Source of the DNA: Acidimicrobiaceae bacterium
GTDB taxonomy: Bacteria > Actinomycetota > Acidimicrobiia > Acidimicrobiales > RAAP-2
Assembly: GCA_003164095.1 (NCBI GenBank)
Contig: PLRX01000089.1
Span: forward strand, 1-64,000
DNA: 64,000 nucleotides
Direction of reading: 5' to 3'
Every line of letters begins with the position of its first letter. Position 1 is the first letter of the stretch. The position numbers and the translations under genes were made by a program. Below, one piece after another: positions 54,306-62,878 of the stretch. The notes beneath the pieces are model-generated. The model did not search any database, was not told the DNA's origin, and was given only the letters and a program-made list of their open reading frames with translations.

Positions 54306-56013
54306 CGAGCGACCGGGCCGACGCGGTCCGGGCCGCCTCTGCCGCCCGCCAGGTGGCCAGCCCGCCGTCCAGGTTGCGTGCCTCGAGGCCCGACTCGTGG
54401 AGCAGCTCGGTGGCGGTGTGGCCGCGCTGCCCGACCTGGCAGAACACCAGGAAGGGCCCCGGCCCGAGCGTCGGCAGGTCACGTCGAAGGTCGTCGAGTG
54501 GCGCGTGGACCGCCCCCGGAATGCTCCCGGCCCGGAACTCGTCGAGCGTCCGGACGTCGAGCAGCGTCCACCCCGCGGCGACAAGGCTTTCCACCTCGGT
54601 GGCCTCGACCACGTCGCATTCGCCGGACAGGATGTTCTCGGACATGTACCCGAGCATGTTGACGGGGTCCTTGGCCGACGAGAAGGGCGGGGCGTAGGCG
54701 AGTTCGAGATCGGCCAGGGCCGGTGCCTGCGTGCCGGCCGACATGGCGGTCGCCAGGATGTCGATGCGCTTGTCCACCCCGGAACCGCCCACCGCCTGGG
54801 CGCCCAGGATGGTGCCGTCGAGCGGGTCGAACAGCAGCTTGAGGGTCATCTGCTCGGCGCCGGGGTAGTAGGTGGCGTGGTTCCACGGATGGGCGTGGAT
54901 GCAGCGGTACGGCCTGCCGACCGCCCGCAGCCGCGCCTCGTTCCACCCCGTCATGGCCGCGGTCCGGGAGAAGACCTTGACGATGGCGGTGCCGAGCGAG
55001 GGGACCGAGGGCCGATCGAGCCCGGCGATGTGGTCGGCCACCCGGCGGCCCTGACGGTTGGCCACGTTCGCCAATGCGACCAGGGACGACCCTCCGCTCA
55101 CCGAGTCGGTCTTCTCCACGGCGTCGCCGACCGCATAGATGTCGGGATTGCTCGTGCGCCCGGACCCGTCCACGGCGATCCCGCCCTGGGCGCCGATCGT
55201 GAGCCCGGCCATGACGGCCAGCCGCGTGTCGGGGCGGACTCCGATGGAGCCGACCACGAGGTCGGCGGGTAGGACGCGTCCATCGACCAGGATCACCGCA
55301 GTGTCCGTCACCTCGGTGACCGCCGCCCCGGTGACGACGCCCACGCCGTTCGCCAGCAGTTCGGCCTCCACCAGCACCGCCAACTCCGGGTCGAGGGGGG
55401 TCAGGACCTGGGCGGCAGCCTCGACCACGGTCACCTCGATACCGGAGCGTGACAGGTTCTCGGCAGTCTCCAAGCCGATGAACCCCGCGCCGATGACCAC
55501 GGCGGTCTGAGGGCGCGACGAGACGTCGCCCGCCAGGCGCTCGGCGTCCTCCACCGTGCGCAACGACCGCACCCGCTCGAACCCCGGGATCGGTGGGCGT
55601 ACCGACACCGCACCGGGACTGAGCACCAGCTTGTCGAACGCGATCTCCGTGGTGGACCCGTCGACGGTCGAGCGCACGGTCACCGTGCGGGCGGAGGGGT
55701 CGATGTCCACGACCTCGCTGTCGACCCGGACGTCGAGGCGGAAGCGCTCGTAGAGCTTCTGCGGCGTCTGGAGCAACAGGTCGTCCTCGTCCTCGATCAC
55801 CCCGCCGACGAAGTAGGGCAGCCCGCAGTTGGCATAGGAGACATGACCCGACCGCTCGAGCACGATGATCTCGGCCGACTCGTCGAGACGGCGGAGGCGT
55901 GTCGCCGCCGACATCCCGCCGGCCACGCCCCCGATGACGACCACCTGGCGTGGGCGGTTGGCGTCAACGGTGTCGTCGTGGGTGGACGTCGTTGGTCTCG
56001 GCATGTGACACAT
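54289..56013 (-). CDS. CoA-disulfide/persulfide reductase with rhodanese domain
   Basis: A 574-residue flavoprotein. Residues about 20-460 are a CoA-disulfide reductase-type FAD/NAD(P)H enzyme with the single active-site Cys in SYANCGLPY (about residue 63) and the dinucleotide motif VVIGAGFIGLETAENL. Residues about 475-560 are a rhodanese domain with active-site loop FCQVGQRG. This CoADR-RHD fusion reduces CoA or low-molecular-weight persulfides and polysulfides. The start region is the divergent promoter shared with the sulfide:quinone reductase-like gene, which carries operator 2. Confidence 0.9.
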   Translation of the reverse strand: MCHMPRPTTSTHDDTVDANRPRQVVVIGGVAGGMSAATRLRRLDESAEIIVLERSGHVSYANCGLPYFVGGVIEDEDDLLLQTPQKLYERFRLDVRVDSEVVDIDPSARTVTVRSTVDGSTTEIAFDKLVLSPGAVSVRPPIPGFERVRSLRTVEDAERLAGDVSSRPQTAVVIGAGFIGLETAENLSRSGIEVTVVEAAAQVLTPLDPELAVLVEAELLANGVGVVTGAAVTEVTDTAVILVDGRVLPADLVVGSIGVRPDTRLAVMAGLTIGAQGGIAVDGSGRTSNPDIYAVGDAVEKTDSVSGGSSLVALANVANRQGRRVADHIAGLDRPSVPSLGTAIVKVFSRTAAMTGWNEARLRAVGRPYRCIHAHPWNHATYYPGAEQMTLKLLFDPLDGTILGAQAVGGSGVDKRIDILATAMSAGTQAPALADLELAYAPPFSSAKDPVNMLGYMSENILSGECDVVEATEVESLVAAGWTLLDVRTLDEFRAGSIPGAVHAPLDDLRRDLPTLGPGPFLVFCQVGQRGHTATELLHESGLEARNLDGGLATWRAAEAARTASARSLVRPAS

Positions 56014-56064
56014 CCTCGTGGAGGGTCCGGATCGGAAAAAAGGGGAGTTCGACTCTGTTAACTA

Positions 56065-56078
56065 TACCCCTAGGGGTA
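56065..56078. promoter_or_regulatory. CsoR/CstR operator 2 (divergent promoter)
   Basis: TACCCCTAGGGGTA is a perfect 14-base palindrome in the region between the divergent reductase (start 56013) and sulfide:quinone reductase-like (start 56174) genes. It fits the operator of the CstR-like repressor encoded at 54036 and could control both directions. Confidence 0.8.
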
Positions 56079-56173
56079 CTAACTTCCTACCACGGGACGA
56101 GGAGTCCCACCAGGCCGAGGAGCGTGGCGATGGACGGGGCGTGGGAGTGCGGGTGCGGAAGGCGTGGTGCGAC

Positions 56174-57415
56174 ATGCATCGCATCGTGATCCTGGGGGGT
56201 GGCACGGGAGGGACGCTCGCGGCCAACCGCCTCAGGAAGGCGTTTGGCACCGACGAGGCCGGCATCACCGTTGTCGACCGGGACGACGCCCACGTCTACC
56301 AGCCCGGACTCCTCTTCGTGCCGTTCGGGCTGACCCACCCGGAGGACATCACCCGACCACGCGGTCGCCAGCTGCGCGGCGGCATCGACTACAGGACCAC
56401 AGGTGTCGATCGGGTCGAGCCGGACCAGCAGACCGTCGTCCTCGCCGACGGATCCACCCTCGACTACGACGTGTTGGTGGTGGCCACCGGTGCGGTCCTC
56501 GCCCCCGAGGAGACCGAGGGTCTGACCGGCCCGGGGTGGATGGAGCGGGTCTTCACCTTCTACACCCCGGAGGGAGCAGCCGCACTCGAACAGGCCCTCG
56601 CGACCTTCGACCACGGCCGGCTGGTCGTCAACGTCGTCGACCTACCCATCAAGTGCCCGGTGGCACCGCTGGAGTTCTGCTTCCTCGCCGACTGGTTCCT
56701 CCGCGAGCGCGGCGTCCGCGACCGCGTCGACCTGACCTATGTGACCCCCCTCGACGGTGCCTTCACCAAGCCGGTGGCATCGGATCGTCTGGGAGGGATG
56801 CTGGCGGAGCGGGACATCGAACTGGTCACGGAGTTCAACACGGGCGAGGTGGACGGAGCAGGTGGCCGTCTCATCTCCTTTGACGATCGGGAGGTTCCCT
56901 TCGACCTGGCGGTCGTGGTTCCGGCCCACAACGGTGCGCCCTGCATCGTCCGGTCCGACGGGCTGGGCGACGAGTTCGGCTTCGTCCCGACCGATGAGCA
57001 TACCCTCCAGTCCACGTCCCACCCTGAGGTGTTCGTCCTCGGGGACGCCGCATCCCTGCCGGTCTCCAAGGCCGGCTCGGTGACCCACTTCGAGGGCGAG
57101 GTCCTCGTGGAGAACGTGCACCGGTTCCTCCGCGGAGAGCCGTTGGACGCCAGCTACGACGGGCATGTCAACTGCTTCATCGAGACAGGATTCCACAAGG
57201 CGATGCTCATCGACTTCAACTACGACATGGAGCCCCTCCCGGGCCACTACCCCGGGGACGTCGGGCTACCGCTCCTGAAGGAGTCCCATCTCAACCACCT
57301 CGGGAAGCTGCTGTTCCAGTGGGTGTACTGGCACAGCCTGCTGCCCGGCCGGGACCTGCCCGGTATCCACAGCACCATGCCCACGCGGGGCAAGCGACAG
57401 GCATCCGCGGTCTAG
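56174..57415 (+). CDS. Sulfide:quinone oxidoreductase-like flavoprotein
   Basis: A 413-residue FAD enzyme of the SQR/FCSD family: IVILGGGTGGTLAANRL at the N-terminus, VVATGAVLAPEE in the middle and VFVLGDAASLPVSKAGSVTHFEG near the C-terminus. Cys161 (IKCPVAPLEFC) and Cys334 (HVNCFIETG) are at the positions of the redox-active cysteine pair, and a hydrophobic C-terminal region would touch the membrane. It oxidises sulfide to polysulfide and reduces quinone. The next gene follows after 15 bp, so it starts the SQR-DsrC-DsrE operon behind operator 2. Confidence 0.85.
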   Translation: MHRIVILGGGTGGTLAANRLRKAFGTDEAGITVVDRDDAHVYQPGLLFVPFGLTHPEDITRPRGRQLRGGIDYRTTGVDRVEPDQQTVVLADGSTLDYDVLVVATGAVLAPEETEGLTGPGWMERVFTFYTPEGAAALEQALATFDHGRLVVNVVDLPIKCPVAPLEFCFLADWFLRERGVRDRVDLTYVTPLDGAFTKPVASDRLGGMLAERDIELVTEFNTGEVDGAGGRLISFDDREVPFDLAVVVPAHNGAPCIVRSDGLGDEFGFVPTDEHTLQSTSHPEVFVLGDAASLPVSKAGSVTHFEGEVLVENVHRFLRGEPLDASYDGHVNCFIETGFHKAMLIDFNYDMEPLPGHYPGDVGLPLLKESHLNHLGKLLFQWVYWHSLLPGRDLPGIHSTMPTRGKRQASAV

Positions 57416-57430
57416 GAAGGAGAAGTCGCC

Positions 57431-57748
57431 ATGACGGTCACGAGCATCGCCGGCGTCGACGTCGACCTGAACGAAGAGGGGTTCCTGACGGATTCCTCGC
57501 AGTGGACCGAGGACATGGCCGTCGAAATCGCGCGGGGCGAGGGCATCGATCCGCTGACGGACCGTCACTGGGAGGTCATCCGCTTCATGCGGGCCGAGTA
57601 CGAGGCGAAGGGTACGGGGCCGACCGTGCGGATGCTCGGTAAGACCTCGGGGGTGCCGGTCAAGGAGCTCTACCAGCTGTTCCCCAAGGGCCCGGCCAAG
57701 TTGGCCGCCAAGATCGCCGGTATCCCCAAGCCGCGCGGCTGTATCTGA
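57431..57748 (+). CDS. TusE/DsrC-family sulfur carrier, one cysteine
   Basis: A 105-residue protein of the DsrC/TusE/DsvC family (LFPKGPAKLAAKIAGIPKP before the C-terminus). The penultimate residue is the conserved CysA (RGCI). The second cysteine that defines redox-active DsrC, about eleven residues upstream, is replaced by Ala (KLAAKIAG for KGGCKIAG). It therefore can carry a persulfide but not form the trisulfide, closer to TusE-like sulfur relay proteins. SD AAGGAG precedes the ATG. Confidence 0.85.
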   Translation: MTVTSIAGVDVDLNEEGFLTDSSQWTEDMAVEIARGEGIDPLTDRHWEVIRFMRAEYEAKGTGPTVRMLGKTSGVPVKELYQLFPKGPAKLAAKIAGIPKPRGCI

Positions 57749-57788
57749 CCTCGCCCGGCGGCGGGCACCACGAACGAAGGAGCGCACT

Positions 57789-58256
57789 ATGCCGGATCCG
57801 ATCGAGAAGGTGTCGATCATCATCTCCAAGGGTTCCCTCGAAGGGATCTATCCGGGCCTGATCATGGCCAACGGGGCCCGGGCCGAGGGCATCGAGGCCA
57901 ACCTGTTCTTCACCTTCTTCGGGCTCGATGCCATCCACCGCAAGCGCTTGGACCACATCAAGGTGGCAGCGGTGGGCAACCCCGGCATGCACATGGCGAG
58001 CCTGGTCGGCGTGCTGCCGGGGATGTCGGCCATCGCCACCCACATGATGGAGAAGAAGATGGAGTCGTTCGACATCCCCGGCATCCCGGAATTCATGGAA
58101 CTCATCGGCGACACGGGCTGCGGCATGTATGCCTGCAAGGCCTCGGTCGACCTGTTCGGGTTCTCCGAGGAGGATTTCATCGAGCAGGTCGAGGGCATCA
58201 TCACCGTCGGCGAGTTCTACGAGATCGCCGCCGGTGGCGAGATCATCTTCACCTGA
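57789..58256 (+). CDS. DsrE/DsrF-like sulfur carrier
   Basis: A 155-residue protein of the DsrE2/peroxiredoxin-like family, with a Rossmann-type N-terminus (VSIIISKGSLEGIYPGLIMANG) and the conserved cysteines Cys111 and Cys116 in GCGMYACKAS. Members accept and hand over persulfide sulfur, here presumably from the DsrC-like protein. It follows that gene by 40 bp with SD GAAGGAG. Cytosolic. Confidence 0.85.
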   Translation: MPDPIEKVSIIISKGSLEGIYPGLIMANGARAEGIEANLFFTFFGLDAIHRKRLDHIKVAAVGNPGMHMASLVGVLPGMSAIATHMMEKKMESFDIPGIPEFMELIGDTGCGMYACKASVDLFGFSEEDFIEQVEGIITVGEFYEIAAGGEIIFT

Positions 58257-58305
58257 GCCCACGGCGGCTGACGCAGCGAATCACGCGGACGATCCTCCGG
58301 GAATG

Positions 58306-58321
58306 ATACCCTCGGGGGTAT
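58306..58321. promoter_or_regulatory. CsoR/CstR operator 3
   Basis: ATACCCTCGGGGGTAT is an inverted repeat (ATACCC / GGGTAT) around TCGG, matching operators 1 and 2. The first two bases of the next start codon (ATG at 58320) lie inside it. It implies that the small cysteine-rich gene belongs to the same regulon. Confidence 0.7.
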
Positions 58322-58475
58322 GTGTAGAGCCGTGACGTGCAAGCAGTGCGGGCGCCCGACCTGGAAGGGGTGCGGGCTCCACGTGGAGCAGGTGCTCGGT
58401 GACGTCGCCCCCGAGGACCGCTGCGCCTGCCGCACCGGATCGCCCCCGGCCAGGAAGCGTTGGTTCGGCCGCTGA
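58320..58475 (+). CDS. 51-aa cysteine-rich (zinc-ribbon-like) protein
   Basis: A 51-residue protein starting MCRAVTCKQCGRPTWKGCG, with six more or less paired cysteines (CxxC near residues 7-10, CAC near 35-37) and a basic tail. Small proteins with this start are widespread and uncharacterised in actinobacteria and probably bind zinc. The start codon overlaps operator 3 and no Shine-Dalgarno is possible on a transcript starting there, so translation may be leaderless. It ends 3 bases before the stop of the convergent gene. Confidence 0.75.
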   Translation: MCRAVTCKQCGRPTWKGCGLHVEQVLGDVAPEDRCACRTGSPPARKRWFGR

Positions 58476-58478
58476 GGC

Positions 58479-59126
58479 TCAGTCGCGGCGTGTCGGCCGG
58501 TGGCCGGGGCGTCCGCCACCGGTGTTGTCGCCCTCGGTGACCACCTCGACGACCGGTTCGGGACGGTCGTCGAACTCGGTGCGTAGCGCCCGCGACATGA
58601 CGGCGTGCTGCAGGTAGAGGGTGGTGATGTAGGTGAGCTCGAGGATCTCCTCATCGGGAAGTGCCTCGCGGAGGGCGTCGAACAGCCCGTCCGGCACGCG
58701 CCCGTGGTCGAGGGCCAGGCAGTCGGTATAGGCCATCACCAGGCGTTGGGTGTGGTCGAAGCAGTCGGCGGCCGCCCAGTGCGGGACGGCTCCGATGGCC
58801 TCCTCGGACACCCCGAGGGCCCGCAACGACTTGCAGTGCTGCGAGTAGACGAACTGGCTGCCTGCTGCCCACCCGACACGGGCCTGGGCCAACTCGCGCA
58901 GCACCGGGTCGAGGAGCCGCTTGGGGCTCTGGTAGAGGCCGAACCCCTGGACGGAGTGCTCGAGCACGTCCGGTACCAGGGCGAACACCGTCCACCAGTC
59001 GCCCGGGGTGCCGTCCGAGGTGCCCGGCTCCGCCACCGGGTCCCGGTCCTCGAAGAGCAGGTCGTACATCACCGTGACGATGGGCGCCTCCGCGTCCGCA
59101 CGCGGTACCTGGCGGAGCCGGGGCAC
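58479..59126 (-). CDS. Carboxymuconolactone decarboxylase-family (AhpD-like) protein
   Basis: A 215-residue helical protein starting VPRLRQVPRADAEAP, typical of CMD-family proteins. The core (about 50-165) keeps LRELAQARVGW and the region SQHCKSLRALG; only one of the two AhpD cysteines (CxxC) is evident, in QHC. Likely a hydroperoxide- or decarboxylation-related enzyme of unknown substrate. GTG at 59126 lies 8 bp after the VOC gene stop, so the two are cotranscribed. Confidence 0.75.
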   Translation of the reverse strand: MPRLRQVPRADAEAPIVTVMYDLLFEDRDPVAEPGTSDGTPGDWWTVFALVPDVLEHSVQGFGLYQSPKRLLDPVLRELAQARVGWAAGSQFVYSQHCKSLRALGVSEEAIGAVPHWAAADCFDHTQRLVMAYTDCLALDHGRVPDGLFDALREALPDEEILELTYITTLYLQHAVMSRALRTEFDDRPEPVVEVVTEGDNTGGGRPGHRPTRRD

Positions 59127-59134
59127 CGTGGAAC

Positions 59135-59716
59135 TCAGGCAGTGGCCGCGTCGACGGCGCGGGCCGGGCTGTGGGACACGTCGGCGGGACCCAGCTCTCG
59201 GGACCAGCAGGCGAACTCGAGCAGGATGCCGTCGGGGTCCTGGAAGTAGATCGACCGCACGAACACGCCGGGATGCAGGTCGTCGGAGATGCCCCACTCG
59301 CTGTCGTCGTGGTTGGCCACGTCGGTGCAGTCGATACCCGCTGCACGGAGCCGGTCGCGGTACTGGTCGATCCTGTGCGGTGGCACGGCGAAGGCGACGT
59401 GGTTCATCGAGCCCACCGCGCTGGTGAGGCTGCCCTGGTCGGGCCGGCCGGTGGGCGCCGACACGCCCGGCACGCCGTCTGGGGCGTCAGGGAACCAGAA
59501 GAAGGCGAGGGCGTCGCCACCGCCGCAGTCGAAGAAGAAGTGCTGGCCCATGCCGCCCGGCAGCTCGATTGTCTTGATCAGGGGCATGCCGAGGACGTTG
59601 GAGTAGAAGTCCACGGTCCGGGCCATGTCCCGGCACACGAGTGCCAGGTGATTGATGCCCCGGAACTCGAAGCCGACGTCCCTCTCGTCGGGCATCCGCC
59701 CGTTCTGGCTGGTCAT
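59135..59716 (-). CDS. VOC-family (glyoxalase/dioxygenase) protein
   Basis: A 193-residue protein with the paired beta-alpha-beta-beta-beta modules of the vicinal oxygen chelate superfamily: NHLALVCRDMARTVDFYSNVLG in the first, MNHVAFAVPP and PDGILLEFAC in the second. His and Glu ligands for a divalent metal are in place. Might be a lyase, dioxygenase or isomerase. ATG 59716 has GAGGAG upstream. Transcribed together with the CMD-family gene. Confidence 0.85.
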   Translation of the reverse strand: MTSQNGRMPDERDVGFEFRGINHLALVCRDMARTVDFYSNVLGMPLIKTIELPGGMGQHFFFDCGGGDALAFFWFPDAPDGVPGVSAPTGRPDQGSLTSAVGSMNHVAFAVPPHRIDQYRDRLRAAGIDCTDVANHDDSEWGISDDLHPGVFVRSIYFQDPDGILLEFACWSRELGPADVSHSPARAVDAATA

Positions 59717-59838
59717 ACGCACTCCTCGCGACGACTGGCGGTCGGCCCGCGGTCACCACCGGAAGGGCGCCCGTCCTCAAACCGTACCGCCGGACGTGCC
59801 CGTGCGCCCGTACGCGGGCCACGAGCCGCCGGCGGACG

Positions 59839-60951
59839 TCAGGCGCCGTCGAGGGTGGCCAGCGCGTCGAGGTCGAGAGCCTGCTCGGCATGGCGGCGCG
59901 TGTTCGTGAGGAACATCTCGTCCCCTCGTTCCGTCTGCTTGACCATCATCGAGGCGCCCACCGCCATCATGAGGCCCCCGAAGCACTCGCGGCGATAGTC
60001 CTTCTGCAGCTCGTCGAGGGGGTAGTCCGTCACACCGTGGTCGCCGAGCGCGCGTTGGTAGCCGGCCAGCAGGTCGTCGACGTGGGCGCGGCGGACCTCG
60101 GGCTCGAGGCTGCCGCCAACGAAGTAGGCCAGGTCGTACGCGGCACCGCCCCAGTTGACGGTCTGGTAGTCGACGACGACAGGATCCGGGTCGCCGGGGG
60201 TGAACAGCATGTTGTCGAGCCGGAAGTCGGCGTGGACGACGGTGCCCGGGCCGCGTGGGCGCGCCATCCACTCGCCCAGCCGGGGGAGGAATGCCCTGAG
60301 CAGGTCCACATGGGCCGGCTCGAGGCGGTCGCCGTACCGCTCGAGGAAGCCCGGGAACACGCCGGTCACGATGGACGCGGTGAACGCGTCGCTGTCCGGC
60401 GTGGCCCGGTTGACCCACGGGCTGGCCGCCAGGTCGGGCGCCTCCCAGCAGGGGCCGTGCAGTCCGGCCATCTGGCGGAGCGCGGCCGCCGCGGTGTCGG
60501 CGTCACATCCGGCCAGCTCGTCGCCCTGACTCGCGCCGGTCACGTCCTGGAGCAGGAGGGTGAACCAGGCCTCCTCCGGGTCGACGGCGGCGAACAGCAG
60601 GCCGGGGTGGCGCACCGCCACGCGGGGGGCGATCTCGGCGTAGAAGCGCACCTCGACCTCGTAGGCACGCATGATCCGCCCGGTGGCATGGCTCTGTGGG
60701 TCACCCGAGGTGAATTTGCCGACCACCGTGGCGGGCCCCGTGCCGGCCGGCTCGTAGGTGAGGGCGAAGCGCACGGTGTCGGCCATCTGACCGGTGCCCA
60801 CCGGGGTCGGGACGACGCCGACGACACGTGCCGCCTCCGGGAGGAGGCCGCGGTCGGCCAACACGGACGTGAGCCACGCGGCATCCACGTCGGTCGCGCT
60901 CCGCCGGACCTCTGACGGCCCGCCGGCAGTCACCGGGCTGTGATCGGTCAT
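59839..60951 (-). CDS. Phosphotransferase (APH/EcKinase-like)
   Basis: A 370-residue kinase-like protein. The catalytic loop VVHADFRLDNML fits HxDxxxxN and the metal motif is VVDYQTVNWGG. Similar proteins in actinobacteria (often named phosphotransferase or oxidoreductase-associated kinase, DUF1679/EcKinase) occur beside SDR and CoA-ligase genes. The substrate is unknown. ATG 60951 is chosen; an ATG 48 bases upstream is possible. Confidence 0.75.
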   Translation of the reverse strand: MTDHSPVTAGGPSEVRRSATDVDAAWLTSVLADRGLLPEAARVVGVVPTPVGTGQMADTVRFALTYEPAGTGPATVVGKFTSGDPQSHATGRIMRAYEVEVRFYAEIAPRVAVRHPGLLFAAVDPEEAWFTLLLQDVTGASQGDELAGCDADTAAAALRQMAGLHGPCWEAPDLAASPWVNRATPDSDAFTASIVTGVFPGFLERYGDRLEPAHVDLLRAFLPRLGEWMARPRGPGTVVHADFRLDNMLFTPGDPDPVVVDYQTVNWGGAAYDLAYFVGGSLEPEVRRAHVDDLLAGYQRALGDHGVTDYPLDELQKDYRRECFGGLMMAVGASMMVKQTERGDEMFLTNTRRHAEQALDLDALATLDGA

Positions 60952-61000
60952 CGACGCCGGTCCATCTGCCTGCTCCCCCTGCACGTCGCCATGCCGCAAG

Positions 61001-61921
61001 CTACCCCGCGTGCCCCTCGTCGTGCCGGTGACGGCCGCGGTCGAGGTCCTCGGCAGCCACGGTCAGAAGTCGCTGCAGGTGCAGCCCGTGGCGGACGTCG
61101 AGCGCGTGGGGCTGCCCCGAGCGGGCCGTGGCCACGAACTCGTCGACCAGAGTGGCGGACGCCGACGCCGACACGCCCACAGTGGTCACCTCGAGTACAC
61201 CGTCAGGTGTGTAGACCTCGACGCCGGCCCGGGCCGGGTCGAGCGCGCAGTAGGCGGTCAGCGAGGCTTCGCTGACCGCACCGCCCTCGTGCTCGAGGAG
61301 GAGTCCGACCCACCGGTGGGCGTCGCCGTGTGCCCGGATGCCGACCACGCTGCCGAGCGCCGCGTCCAGCAGGTCGATCACGTGGGGCCCGAGGTCGAGG
61401 AGCGGGCCGTGCTGCAGTCGCCAGGGTGTGGCGAACATGCCGCCGAGGAACCCCCCGGTCAGGAACCACCCCCGACCCCCCAGGGGGCTCATGCCCGCCA
61501 TGGCTGCGAGCAGTGCTCGGACCTCCGGCACGTAGCGCCAGGTCAGGACCATCTGGGTGGGTACCCCTGCTTCCTGGACGACATCGCTCAGCCGTTCTGC
61601 GGCGGCCAGGTCGAGCGCCACGGGCTTCTCCAGCAGCAGCGCCTTGCCGGCCTGCGCCGCCCGGCCGGCGAGCTCGGCCTGGATGTCGGGCGGCAGGGCG
61701 AACACCAGCGCGTCGACCTCGTCGAGGAACCGGTCGAAGGACGCGTGTGCGGTCGCGCCGTGGGGCACCGCCAGCTCGGCGGCGGCTTCCTCCCGCCGCG
61801 CCCAGACCGCTGTGAGCTCGACATCCGGATGGGCCACCAGCGCCGGGACGTGGAACAGGCGCGCCCATGGCCCGGCCCCGACCACGCCCACTCGTAGGGG
61901 TCCCGCGCCTGTCGTCACCAT
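61001..61921 (-). CDS. Gfo/Idh/MocA-family oxidoreductase
   Basis: A 306-residue NAD(P)-dependent dehydrogenase. The N-terminal Rossmann fold has VGVVGAGPWARLFHVPALVAHP; the EKP catalytic motif (LLEKPVALD) is near residue 100 and a His in DLGPHVIDLLD is at the usual site. Substrates are sugars or their acids. It lies 49 bp upstream of the kinase-like gene on the same strand and after the SDR gene, so the three may form one operon. Confidence 0.85.
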   Translation of the reverse strand: MVTTGAGPLRVGVVGAGPWARLFHVPALVAHPDVELTAVWARREEAAAELAVPHGATAHASFDRFLDEVDALVFALPPDIQAELAGRAAQAGKALLLEKPVALDLAAAERLSDVVQEAGVPTQMVLTWRYVPEVRALLAAMAGMSPLGGRGWFLTGGFLGGMFATPWRLQHGPLLDLGPHVIDLLDAALGSVVGIRAHGDAHRWVGLLLEHEGGAVSEASLTAYCALDPARAGVEVYTPDGVLEVTTVGVSASASATLVDEFVATARSGQPHALDVRHGLHLQRLLTVAAEDLDRGRHRHDEGHAG

Positions 61922-61995
61922 TTCGGGCCCGTCCGTCGGCGGTGTGCTCGTGTCGCCCGTCGGTCCATGGTCGACCTCCTGTCGTGTGTCGGGCC

Positions 61996-62796
61996 TCAGT
62001 CGGCGCCGGCCAGGCGCGGCGAGACGATCAGGCCCCCATCGACGCGCAGGACCTGTCCGTTGATGAACGACGCCCGGTCCGAGAGCAGGAAGCCCACGGC
62101 GTGGGCGATGTCCTCCGGCGTACCGAGCCGACCGAGCGGGTTCTGTTCGGCCAGGCGGGCCCGACCGGTCTCGGACACCCCTCGGGCCGCTGTGTCGGTG
62201 AGGATGAAGCCCGGGGCGACGGCATTGCAGCGGATCCCGTCACGGCCGTACCGGGTGGCGACGTGTCGCATCAGCTGCTCGACGGCGGCCTTGGAGACGC
62301 CGTAGGCGACCCGACGGTGCTCGCCGATCGACGCCGATCCGGACGAGATCAACACGATCGACCCGCCACCCCGGGCACGCATGAGGGGAAGGACAGAGCG
62401 AACGAGCAGGAGTCCACCGGTGGCATTGGTGGCCAGGACCTTGTCCCACGTCGCGAGGTCGACGTCCTCGGCGCCGAGGTCTGTTCGGAAGTCGGTCCAT
62501 GCTGCGTTGTGGTCGAGGAGGTCGATGCCGCCGAAGTGGCGGGCCGTCGCGTCCACGGCCTCGGCCACCGAAGCGCCGTCGGACACGTCGCAGGTCAGGC
62601 CCAGCGCCTGGTGGCCGGCATCGACGAGCTCAGCGGCAACGGCACGCGCCGCGTCGCCGTCCCTGTCCGTCACGGCCACCCGTGCACCGAGCCGGCACAA
62701 ATGGCGGGCGGTGGCACTGCCGATGCCCCGGCCCGAACCGGACACGATGGCCACGCGCCCGTCGAGGCGGTCGCTGACATCAGTCGCGTCGGTCAT
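61996..62796 (-). CDS. Short-chain dehydrogenase/reductase
   Basis: A 266-residue classical SDR. The cofactor motif is SGSGRGIGSATA (19-30, TGxxxGxG type), an NxA segment is DHNAAW, the catalytic Ser is in VLISSGSASIG, and the YxxxK motif is YGVSKAAVEQL. The aspartate after the second strand (TDRD) favours NAD+. It probably oxidises a hydroxy group in the local catabolic cluster. Its upstream region holds hairpins and short frames described separately. Confidence 0.9.
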   Translation of the reverse strand: MTDATDVSDRLDGRVAIVSGSGRGIGSATARHLCRLGARVAVTDRDGDAARAVAAELVDAGHQALGLTCDVSDGASVAEAVDATARHFGGIDLLDHNAAWTDFRTDLGAEDVDLATWDKVLATNATGGLLLVRSVLPLMRARGGGSIVLISSGSASIGEHRRVAYGVSKAAVEQLMRHVATRYGRDGIRCNAVAPGFILTDTAARGVSETGRARLAEQNPLGRLGTPEDIAHAVGFLLSDRASFINGQVLRVDGGLIVSPRLAGAD

Positions 62797-62809
62797 GTGA
62801 GCACGGTAC

Positions 62810-62878
62810 TCAATCGGGCCCGGACGCGAGCGAGCGCCCGTCCCACAGATCGGCGGGGACCGGGCGCTTGCTCTTCAC
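62810..62878 (-). CDS. Possible 22-aa upstream ORF
   Basis: GTG at 62878 with GGAG five bases upstream opens a 22-codon frame with nearly all codons ending in G or C, ending 13 bp before the SDR start. It reads through the hairpin at 62833-62868. It resembles no family I know; it could be a leader peptide for the SDR operon or a chance frame. Confidence 0.3.
   Translation of the reverse strand: MKSKRPVPADLWDGRSLASGPD
62833..62868. promoter_or_regulatory. GC-rich hairpin upstream of the SDR gene
   Basis: AGCGCCCG pairs with CGGGCGCT (8 bp) and, past a single bulged base, TCCC pairs with GGGA, enclosing a short loop. There is no T-run after it, so it is not a standard terminator. It lies about 40-70 nt before the SDR start in the transcript and inside the possible 22-aa frame. 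Confidence 0.4.
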
